64,000 nucleotides of DNA, taken from the NCBI GenBank assembly GCA_030407005.1, contig JAUDYN010000006.1:1116001-1180000 (forward strand). Reading direction: 5' to 3'. The notes beneath the pieces were generated by a model. That model searched no databases. It saw nothing but the letters and a program-made list of their open reading frames with translations, and was not told where the DNA came from. Shown piece by piece: positions 12,026 to 21,691 of this stretch; the first letter of the stretch is position 1; every line of letters starts with the position of its first letter. Source of the DNA: Desarmillaria ectypa. Its lineage: Eukaryota; Basidiomycota; Agaricomycetes; Agaricales; Physalacriaceae. The position numbers and the translations under genes were made by a program.

Positions 12026-12627
12026 TGAGAAGCAGAGGTGGTAGTGGGTGCTGGTGTAAGGGCCCCTGTGCACCGCCACCACGTCTGGCGGCGATTATTT
12101 TGGAACGACAGACCAGCGCCCCTGAACTCCAGATTTGGGCATCACCTCCTGGGATAAATTTACTGCATTAAAAAAATCGGCATCCGCATGTACTGTATCC
12201 TTCGAACCGATTCCTCAGTCTCGGTTTGTTCTTCACTCCTACAGCCGCTACCAGGATTTTAGCCGTAGTGCCTGAGGTACCCGATTTTTAGACTACCAAC
12301 TAAAGCCATAACATCGTGTCAGAAACCGTACGACGGACTCTAGGGACGAACGCTGACTGGTACTGATCATGACCTTTTCATTCCAGCTCCCAGTCAACGT
12401 CCATCTGATAGTTCAGCCAGCCCTGCATACTCATGGTCGAGATGTGAGATATCGATTATCTGGGCTATAATGTGCTGCATGGCATTTCATTGGAAGCGCA
12501 AAAGACAATTCTGACAAAGACGATTGGGACAGATTGGACCGAGACCTTCATTCACCATGACGTCACTACCGTACAGGTCGCACGTGATGTTATTTTTCGA
12601 AAAATCTCGCTCTTTGGAGCAACGGTG
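12026..12627. other. Intergenic stretch upstream of the XPG-family nuclease
   Basis: No gene supported. The last 150 bases are presumably the promoter and 5' UTR of the nuclease gene. No clear TATA box. Confidence 0.4.
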
Positions 12628-14597
12628 ATGGGCGTTCTGGGTTTGACACCTTTTCTTCTGAAAACATGGTAATTTTAATATTTCTTCGTCTTTATGACCA
12701 CCTACATTTTTATTTGCAGTCCTGAAGTCATTAAAACCCTTCCAAATCGACTCGAAGAACTCAAGGGTAAACGTATTGTAATGTGTGTCATTTCTGACTG
12801 TTCGAATTGTCCTTGACGTACTCCCAGCGATGGAACGCTCATTACCCAGCGCTTACACTTTGTCCCCATTCCTCATCCATATCGCCATGTCTTGGGTTGG
12901 TATCGCATCGCCAAAGAACTGCAGGAGAACAATATCGAAGCGGTCTGTGTATTTGACGGGAAGGAGCGAAACATCGCAAAAGCTCGAGAAGTGCGTGAAT
13001 GTTGTGTTTGTTCTGCAACTGATCTAATATCTCAGACAAGTAGGCCCTTCGCAGGAAAGAATTGAGAAGACGCGAAATGTCACGCGAAGCCTTTGAGAAT
13101 GAGCGCCTGAAACGTTTAGATAGCCTCGGAAGTCTATTGACGGACTTTCGAGATGTACCTTCGGATTCTAAAAAGCGCCTTTTCGAAGTCATTCAAGGTA
13201 CACCGCCGTTAGAAGGAGCTGAACTCCCAAGACTCGAAATTGTTCGAGCAGGTCAGAGCACCTCCTTCGATTCCTTCGTGTTCGCTCATGCGTTGTAAGC
13301 ATCACAGATGATACTGAGACTGAGTGGGACGATGCAGAGACTTCTTCACCATCCATGACCTACAAAGCCATTCCTCATATAACGGAAACCACGTTGGAAA
13401 ATACATCAGAGAGAGCAAACACATACTCTGCACTTAATATCACACATGTGCCTCAACCTACGCTCGCCGATACGCGTCCATCGATGTCTGATCTTGGAGG
13501 TACTCGCTCGGATAGTGCATCATCATCCGTGCAGGTCAGCGACTGCGCCACTGGGGCTTCAGAAAGAAAGTGACTGACATTCTCTGTTCTCAAGGATCTG
13601 AGTGTATCATCATCTGGATCACGGGGTGAAAGCGTTGCTGAATCCATGATATCACTCTTTCACAACTTCCGGAATAGCATACCAATGCTAGCCTCCATCA
13701 ACAAAGCTTCTCCTGAAGAGGCGCCGATCAATGAATTGGAAGAGCGGACTGAAGTTCTTATGACAAAGGGTCAGTACGAACTGACTCTTGAAGAAGGAAA
13801 AGTCTGGGGCAATTTGGTTGTTGATGAATCCGAAGAGTCTTCCATGCAAGACGAGGTGTTCAAGATATATCAAAAGAGCACAGTGATGTTTGAATCTTAC
13901 GCTCGACGAACACGTCCACCAACGGTTCAAAACTACATAGAGTGCAGGGAAATTCTCGAGGCTATGGGGATTGCGTGTATCGAAAGCGAAGGTCCCTATG
14001 AGGCTGAAGCTCTTGCTTGTGCTCTTGTCTCTCATGGTTTCGCCGACTATGTCGCAAGCGAAGACACTGTATGAGTTCTACTCGTCTACATGTAGGCGCT
14101 TTGTCTGATATTTGGTATAGGATGTCATCGTCTATGAAGTACCTCTCATTCGAAATATCACCAACCAAGCGGGACCACTTGTGGTTGTCTCCGGATCTGA
14201 TGTCCGTGAAGGCTTACAGCTCTCTCGGACAAGTTTTGTCGATTTCGCTCTCCTCTTGGGTACAGACTTTTCCGAGCGCATCAGGAACGTCGGGCCCATG
14301 CGTGCGTACAAGTTCATCAAGGAGCACGGTACGATCGAAGGAGTAGTCACAAACGAGACCAAGTACCGACATCGCCTAGAGCCCGATGCATACTTGGAGC
14401 AAGTCCGGGTGGCGCGAGGTATTTTCGAGACGCTGCCACCTATCCCGGAGAAGGCGTTACTAAAGGGCAAAAGAGACGACAACAAGACGATGAATATATT
14501 ACAAAAGTATAAGTTGAGCCGCGAGATTGATCCAAATTGGGATTATTCGACCGCATTGGCGGGGAATTTTTTCCAGGATAATCCGAGCGCGTTTTGA
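12628..14597 (+). CDS. XPG/Rad2-family flap-type nuclease
   Basis: Seven exons (12628-12668, 12720-12782, 12828-12990, 13044-13251, 13308-13534, 13595-14068, 14121-14597) give 550 residues. XPG-N: MGVLGLTPFLLKTCPEVIK, KGKRIVIDGTLITQRLHF and AVCVFDGKERN, with the expected metal-binding aspartates. XPG-I: CIESEGPYEAEALACALV, VASEDTDVIVYE and FALLLGTDFSERIRNVGP, the Glu/Asp signatures of FEN1-like enzymes. About 190 residues of Ser/Thr-rich disordered sequence separate the two halves. N-terminal wording (GTLITQRLHF, YRHVLGWYRIAKEL) matches a fungal group distinct from FEN1, EXO1 and Rad2 proper, recalled as like S. pombe SPAC12G12.16c. A role in DNA repair or flap processing is expected from family; the exact substrate is unknown. 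Confidence 0.9.
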
Positions 14598-15705
14598 GGT
14601 CGCCGTCGTAAGTAAAAATTTTTGGAGTTTCTAGAGTCACATACACTTCCATTCCTGTGTCCATTGGATGTTGTACAAAATCGATGTGAAGTGAGTAACT
14701 CAGTACAGCAGTCAATATATTAAACCGATATGATGAGAAAAGAAGCAATTCAAAATCCTAGTACGAAGAGGCGGAGTCGTGTTCGTGATATTAACTCTGT
14801 AGCCGGCTAGTCAGAAGTCAGAAGTCAGAATCAGAATCTGCTGATCATGTAGCTGTGTTGCTGTGCGTCATAGGCGATACCAATAACCGACGTGTTGGCG
14901 ACGGGCTCCGATGCCATGGAACGAAGTCCACAGGCACTGCATGCGAGACACAGCTTTTTGCGGAACCACGAATAGAAAGCACAGCTTCGAATGACAGTGG
15001 AAAATAGTCGCGTGACGACGAAAAGCCCCTGAACGAAAGGACCTGAAAGAACACGTACAATATTGTGCCAAATTGATGGAGAACTGCCTTCCGTCGGCAT
15101 ATCTGAATCGGCTAGCAGCGGCCGGTGATCTACTTCCGAGTAAAAGGTAGTTGGCACCAGGAACCGAGGACGAGGTTATGTGTTTCATGGCAGTCATCAG
15201 TTGGTGTAGTAGGGAGTCTTAGGGAGTGAACCTGATGCTGTAGTCGACGTAAAGGAGATATCGGAATTATAGATAAGCAATGTAAAGCCCCAGAGCTATT
15301 ACAGGAACCCTGATACCGCCCACGCTGAGGCGGTGCCATATGAACTGTGGTAGAACTGCGCCGTAGGTAGTTTGTTCAATCAGTCCGCATGAACTGATCC
15401 GAATGCGAGCAACCATGCGGATCTTTTTTTGTTAGGCGGTGTTCGAAGGACGGTGGACGGTTATGGCGTCCTGAGTTGTCAGACAGTTAGATGCAACGGG
15501 GAAAGGAAGCCGGCTCAAAAGAGTGATGAAGTCAAGGAGTTCATGGGCAGAGCGATCCAATCTTCGATTCAGGTGAGATAGGTACTGGCGTTGCGAATTG
15601 AAGAGCCTGTCTTGCATATGATTGATGATTGAATTCGTCTGTTATCTAGTGTAAGCTAGCATCACTAAACAGGTTTAGTACAAGGGGTATAGATGTGTAC
15701 ATAAT
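14598..15705. other. Intergenic stretch with unconvincing small minus-strand frames
   Basis: Minus-strand frames at 14831-15157 (a hydrophobic middle, VQGLFVVTRLFSTVIRSCAF, then a Cys pair) and 15432-15617 (61 codons from ATG, helical, Arg/Leu rich) could be exons of a small unknown gene. I could not join them at good splice sites. A direct repeat of TCAGAAG occurs at about 14813-14830. Confidence 0.3.
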
Positions 15706-17632
15706 TTATACCAGATCATTAGTCTCGTTTCGCGATCGAAAATGGAAGATGGACCTCCAAGAGGGAACCTCTTTTTCGGTTGTGATTATCTCGAAGGCTA
15801 GCAGGGCAAGAAGCAGGGCAATAGACACAATAACGCCAGAAATCGAACCAAAAAGGCGGAAAACAATAATGATACAGTTAGCGACGAGAGCTCCTAGACC
15901 CCAAAAGTGCAGGGAAGTTGGAAGCGAATACATCAATGCGACAAGTTGAAATTGGTTCTTTGATGAATAAACTGATTCGAGATACTGAGACTGTTCCAAT
16001 TGTCAGCAGCACAGTTGAAGGAGGAAATGATAGTCGCTCACAGCCTGGTTGGCACTCGCTTTTTCCAGCCGTCTGTGGCGGTGAATTAGGAGCATTGACA
16101 CTATGAGGCTGGTGGTGAAGAATGCGATGGAAACGGCCGTCAACGTCGGAAGACTCGGAGCAAAAGCAAGCGGGACATGAAGTCTGGAACGGAAACCTTA
16201 AGTATCGTGCAGCTCCATCGCAGCGTTACACTTACATGAATGTGGATGAAGTCTGGGTATCACGGCATTTAATCGGTGGATACTTTCTTTGAAGAGTAAT
16301 GAATACGTACAAAGAGAACAGCATCTTTCCACTCTTGTAGGCACTTGGACATGAATGGCCGCCATTGGTCTACATAGACAAGGTGATCTACGAATAAGTC
16401 ATCCAGTCGCTTGGAGTAGGACGCTGAATTTCCCAAGGATATGAAGGAAATCAGGGGTCCGAGGAAAACTTTCTCTTCTGGATGGAAAAGAACCGCCTGG
16501 TCCCGAGATAGACGGGAAAATTCTTGGCCGTAGTAGACCGAGAATCTATGGTTGCCTGTGACCGAAATCAAAAACAGGCTCTAATGGAGAATACGGGTCA
16601 CTCTTACAAACAATGCTCCAGAGTCGCGCAGCAACACAGGTTTGATGACCGTCTTCATTATGATCTATCATTCGGAGTGTCAGGAAGGGTGCTCGATGTC
16701 AGTGATTTCGGTCGCACCTTTACCAGACCGGAGAACTTTCAAAAAAGTCGCACATTCTCCTTGTGAGTAGAAAAAGGTGGAAACACTCGAGGTCATATGG
16801 TCTGCGTGAATTGTCGGTCTCTGGTAATCTGCACAATGATTACTGCGCGCTGCTTACCAGCAAGTCCATGATTGAAAATACAAATGAGATCATCGTAGCT
16901 CTTCTTGGGGAGTCCTCCAATGTGCATGGGGAAATGTTCAATGTGGGCCCAGTATAAGCCCTCTAGATAAGTTCCTGCATACACAGATCAGAGATGCAGT
17001 AAGACGGCGGTCTTGAAACCGTACTGAGATGAGATGGCGAGGCCACATCAGGTAACTCGAGGGCATCTGTTTCGAGGGCATCCAACCAAAATTCTATTTT
17101 CGTGGCATGGTCAACGAAATAGTAGGCACAGTCGTCTTCTTCAATCTTGATGAATAGTTCTATGCTGCTTGAGACTTTGATATTCTTTTCTCCTAGGAGG
17201 CTCTCTATCCGCTTGACCCAGAAAGTCACTTTCGCCATGATTTCGGTGTGAAATAAATAGGCCTCGGTGACCACAGAGAAGGGAGCATCTCGAGAGAAGT
17301 ACAGCTGTCCTTCAGGGTGAACATGAGAAGTCCAATGAGGTGGGAGATATGTCGGTCTGTAAAGGTAGCGGTGAGATAGCCACACACACCAAAGAGCGGA
17401 GAATGACATACTCGGACTCGCGAAACCCTGGATTTATCAATGCTGGATTCAAGCTGACGGTTCTGCAAGAATAATAAATGGGTATGAGATAATTTCTTGG
17501 GAACAGTAATACCTACATGCATTCGTTGTCGTATCGCCCGGTGGCATTGGAGGTGATGGGCCTCAGAGTACCTTCTTGCAGGACGGAAGAGACGATAAGA
17601 TTCTTTTCGCTATTGAAGGGGGTCGAGTCCAT
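15706..17632 (-). CDS. WW-like membrane protein, divergent copy D
   Basis: Starts at ATG 17632 with MDSTPFNSEKNLIVSSVLQ. After two introns the WW-like motif reads EPTYLPPHWTSHVHPEGQLY, as in B and C (VHPEGARYF). Then comes a helical segment with FIKIEEDDCAYYFVDHATK, matching the position of YYLASHDDRSIFWLDDF in B. The next exon has EGLYWAHIEHFPMHIGGLPK, paralleling YW-YHCQLFPTC. The C-terminal half has membrane segments, the last being a long double hydrophobic stretch (ALVANCIIIVFRLFGSISG onward), ending at 15706. It lacks the long disordered N-terminus of B and C. Exons between about 16000 and 16800 were only partly resolved. Head to head with S2. Function unknown; the topology suggests a membrane protein with a cytosolic WW-like part. 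Confidence 0.7.
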
Positions 17633-17979
17633 CGCTTGGAAAATGAGAACATCAGCTTGAATGCTTTGCTTTATATACATGCAATTGAGGCGATGTACTT
17701 GTCCATAATATAAACCCGAATAACGGCACTGTCACTACGGAGTATGAGACATCCATTTTTACTCATTTGCTCAGGCTGTGGACAAAGGAACAATGCGAGT
17801 CAGGCAGTGCGGGGCTGAGCCGATGATCAAATAATGATATGGTCACGTGATTAACTTCGTGAATTGCCGAATCCCAAGCCCTTGGCTCTCAGCAACTTTG
17901 GCGCCGAAATGTTACACACTCATCAAAGGATACCTTACTCTCATACTACCTGCGAGCTCATCTCGACCATTTTTAATTA
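17633..17979. promoter_or_regulatory. Shared upstream region of copy D and S2
   Basis: 347 bases between outward-facing starts of a WW-like membrane gene and a small-protein gene. It contains TTTGGCGCCGAAA at 17897-17909, which fits an E2F-type core on the plus strand. No TATA box is evident. Confidence 0.35.
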
Positions 17980-18432
17980 ATGACTGAGGAATATACGAAG
18001 TATGTACTTTCTCTGGTTAAGCACTGGGTACTCTCCGACTGACACAGTGTCACTAGAGAAGCGCCCAAAGTTGATAGCTGTACTGGCGACTTCAAGACAC
18101 CAGTGCAAGTGGAAGAGCGGGAGAAGGAAACACACATACCAGGAGATCTGCCTGATGATCAGACATCCCAAGTACCACCTGTCGAAGGCGCCGATCATGT
18201 AGCAGAGAGCGGTCCGGTGCCGAAAGAAGATAAGGACTCAGAGGAGCAGCAGCTGCAAGAAGACTCAAATGACCCATTGAGCCCTCCCATGCCCCCTACG
18301 TAACTCCTTACTATAGTCCAGTCTTGAGCGTCACTCACTCGTATCAATAGCGTTGTGTACAAAGGACGACCGCTTGGTCCCACTGCGGGCGGAGCTGGCA
18401 ACAAGCCCCGCCCAAGACCAATTCCGAGGTAG
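17980..18432 (+). CDS. Small proline-rich tail protein S2
   Basis: Three exons (17980-17999, 18048-18299, 18351-18432) join in frame to 117 residues. The first exon is only 20 bases. The protein is acidic and Gln/Glu rich in the middle, with no membrane segment. The end carries the family signature DPLSPPMPP, an intron, then KGRPLGPTAGGAGNKPRPRP before the stop. The intron position and the basic proline-rich tail match S1 and S4. No known domain; function unknown. The start codon lies 348 bases from that of WW-like copy D on the opposite strand. Confidence 0.7.
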
Positions 18433-19073
18433 ACATGTCCATCTCGGTCTCGATATTGCAGTTCTTTTTGGTTGTAAATTTGGCTCGTGTTTTGATATAG
18501 TCGCGTATATAGACGCTTCATTAAAACATTTTACCATCTGTAAGAGTGTCGACAGCATTTTCAATGACTGTGGCATCGCTGTTTTCCCTGTCCTAATGTA
18601 TTCTATGGCGCGCGTACCTGGCGCTCTTATCGGTTTCTTTTCCGTTAGTAACTCCAGTTCTTATGTCGCAACCGCGTGTCGTCGGTAGGCGCGTTATGGA
18701 CCTCGATGTAAGTCTCTAGTAATCGCTGGGCCAAAAGCTACTCCCTGAAAAATTTGCACAGTTCTTTTCCTATGGAGAACACAAGATAACAGCACCAGGA
18801 TAGCAATCGGTCTCTGAGCCAACGTACATTCCAAACACTTAACATCGCGCCAATCATCAAGCGCTCATCAAGAAACCTGTCAGCACGGCAATGAGAGATC
18901 TTCACTATCAGTCTACGATTATTGCAGCGTATATCCGTGCGTGGAGTGTCGTCTGGATTTTTGTTTTGTTTTTTTGAGCGCAGCCTGTCCACAGTAGTTT
19001 TTTGCGTGATGCCTGCTGTTATCCAATACCGCCTTCAACAGCCAGAACATAGCTATTGTTATGTTCTTCTAGG
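18433..19073. other. Intergenic stretch between S2 and S3
   Basis: No supported gene. The right end holds the S3 promoter. Confidence 0.4.
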
Positions 19074-19080
19074 TATAAAA
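19074..19080 (+). promoter_or_regulatory. TATA box of S3
   Basis: TATAAAA lies 41 bases before the S3 start codon, a plausible core-promoter position if the 5' UTR is short. Confidence 0.4.
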
Positions 19081-19120
19081 TCCACCACGTCATGACTGTG
19101 CCCCCCAGATTCTTCCAGAC

Positions 19121-19651
19121 ATGATTAAATCATCCTTCAAAGGTATCTGGTCCCTTGCCAAAAAGACAGTCATCGATACTCGTGATGACTTCCGGTTGGT
19201 GTCTGGTTGCATAATTTGAGCCGCTGATCTTTATTTCATGGTAGTAATTTCATCAGCGGGCAAGGATCAGCCGCAGATGGGCCCTTGAAACCAAGGTTTG
19301 TAGATAATTTCACGATTCGAATCATCTTTCATTAATCAGTATCCCTCTTAGCTCCTCCTTTGACTCAGAGTAAGTGTTATAAACTAATCGTTTCAACTAT
19401 TTTGAACAAGCGCTTGCAGCGAGTTTGCTCCTCGCGGCAAGGAGGACAAGAAGGCCGACACCAGTGTCCCCAATAATAGTGGCGGCAATTCTACGTCGTC
19501 CTCTGGCAAGAAGAAGCTGGCCGGATCGGGCGCCAAATCTACCAACGCCAAATCCGCTCGAAAGGCCGACTCCAAATCTACGAAGTTACCTACCAACCCG
19601 GGTGGTAATCCGCCTAGACGGGTCATCGGAGGGCGCCAGAACACGAAATAA
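19121..19651 (+). CDS. Small basic protein S3, related to the S family
   Basis: Four exons (19121-19194, 19257-19295, 19340-19369, 19411 or 19420-19651) join in frame to about 124 residues. The last acceptor could be either of two AGs nine bases apart, both in frame. The N-terminus MIKSSFKGIWSLAKKTVID resembles part of S1 (SSLAKKF). The rest is disordered, rich in Lys, Ser, Gly and Asn, and ends NPGGNPPRRVIGGRQNTK, which recalls the GGAGNKPRPRP end of S2 but lacks DPL-PPMPP. Family membership is therefore weaker than for S1, S2 and S4. Function unknown. Confidence 0.6.
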
Positions 19652-20427
19652 ACACGGAGTTCCATGCTATCCCCCTCCTATTCATTGACAATCTATGGTT
19701 TCTTCCTACACGTACCTCTTTCTGATGGCGTTTACATTAGTGCATCCATTTAACACAACCGCTTTCCATACGCCGAGTTACATTTGGACCTTGTTCATGT
19801 TTTACGCCCATTATGATTAGTAGCATCTACTCTGAGTCTGGTTTTCGATTCATGAAGTGCCTCTCTGAGAATATGATGAGATGGCATCCTTCCCAGAGCA
19901 GGACTGGCAACAAAGAACCTTCTAAGAAAATAGAACGCGATCGTGACCGAATAAGTTTCCTGGATTTTCTTGATCGCCTTCTGAAGCTCTACTTCACAAA
20001 CCCTAGTCGGAGTTTGTTAGGTCCCGGTTAGAGAACTGATTATGGCACTACTTCGGGAGCGTTCAAGCTGGGTACAGTAAATGCATACGCGCTCCTAAGT
20101 CTTTGGAGTCTGTAAGTCGTCGTTCCCTGCGTTTCTGTTTCTTATAATACTTACTCCCACTTCCTCCGCCTCGATTATCTACACAGATCCGAATGTGACA
20201 GTCAAAACTTTCGGGTTCCTGGGATATTTCGTTGTTTTGTTGTGATCGTTCTCTCTCATGAATGCTTCCATTCGCAAGGTGCCGATCCCGGTTGGATCGC
20301 TGTTTATGCACAACTTAAGCGCCCGCAATGGAAATATAAGCTACTGCTAAGCGCCAATGTTGTATCCAACTCTTGTCTTTCACCACCTCATAGTCCCCAC
20401 CCAGACCTCTACTCCAGCCTAGTTCGA
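19652..20427. other. Intergenic stretch between S3 and S4
   Basis: No supported gene. Frames on both strands lack motifs and splice into nothing recognisable. Confidence 0.4.
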
Positions 20428-20887
20428 ATGAGTCCAGCTGTAGGTTCGAGGTACTATTACTTACATTCATTGGTGGTGGAAATGCTTTAACTCACTTACA
20501 CTTGTAAGTGCCAGGGAAGCGTCAACATCCATTGACGATCCCACCTTCGTCGTTCCCGCGCAGGAGATACAGCTAGAGAACGTCACCCGGCCATCTGACG
20601 ATCCGCCCGTTGAGGAACCAGTCGGAGACGCTGATGGTGCTCAAAGATCGCTCTTAAAACCTGGAAATTTGGACATTAAGCTCGAGGATAGTGCTGGGCC
20701 TGACCCAGACGAATCCTTCAGACCACCTCCACTACCTAGGTGAACTTCGGCATTGTATTCATAATCTAAGTGCTTGCTGACTTCGGCAAACAGCGTAATA
20801 CCGAAGGGCCCAATATCGCCTCCAGTAATTGGCCATGTTAAGCCTGTCAACAAACCCAACAAACCCAACAAGCCTGTGTCTAATTAG
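20428..20887 (+). CDS. Small proline-rich tail protein S4
   Basis: Three exons (20428-20450, 20515-20739, 20794-20887) join in frame to 113 residues starting MSPAVGSREAST. The middle is acidic (DDPPVEEPVGDADG). Then come FRPPPLP, an intron at the same place as in S1 and S2, and PKGPISPPVIG. The tail KPVNKPNKPNKPVSN is made by a nine-base tandem repeat (CCCAACAAA-type, 20851-20873). As in S2, the first exon is about 20 bases. Tail to tail with WW-like copy B, 804 bases apart. Function unknown. Confidence 0.65.
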
Positions 20888-21691
20888 TATCTCGTAGGCA
20901 TACGCTACATACACGACTACGGCGGGGGTGAGGTCGGCTCACATCACTGAGCTATTCTTCAATCAGATTGCTGGCGTGAACAGTTACCATTTAAATAGCA
21001 TTTTTGGAATTAGCGTTTCTTTTGAAGTTGTTACTTGACATTCAGAGGGATTAAATCACGTCTTTTTGATCGACCTATCCGGAATCAAGTACAAGATGAC
21101 ATTATACGGTCCTAGAGCTGTTATATATCGTTGACTTCTCTATATTACCCTGTCCGATTGGTTCCTTTTGAGTGCTGCTCCACCTCATTTCACTTCCCTA
21201 TCCGTACGGCTTAGAAGTACATGCCTGGGAATAACCGTTACGAAAACCAATGATTCATTTATGAGAATAGCCTTGGAATTACACTACCGCGAGGAACAGC
21301 ACAAATATTTCGTAAGATCCTTTAACATTGATATATTACTGGCAACGACATAGGAACTTGAAAGAACGAGAACGAGGTCGGAATAGCCTCGTTGTTTGAT
21401 AGGATCCCTACAGTGCCTAAAACAGCCAGAGGCGACAGTATAAATCCTAGACTTATAAGCTGTACTTGAGCTGTGCGGTTGTTAGTAGGCTGTAAGTACA
21501 ATCAAGTTCGAAGTAGAAGCCATTCGAAAGCGGTGTGATCGAAATTCAATCGAATTCAATCGTTCGATCAGTGTCAACTACGATTTAGAGTCTAGAAAGC
21601 TATCGATACAGATAATACTATTTATGCAACACAAATAAATCATCATGACAACATATATAAAAGCACCTGTTTTCGGTCCTCCGCCTCTCAA
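20888..21691. other. 3' flanks of S4 and copy B
   Basis: Convergent intergenic region with no supported gene. A short ATTCAATCGAATTCAATCG direct repeat lies near 21544-21562. Confidence 0.4.
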
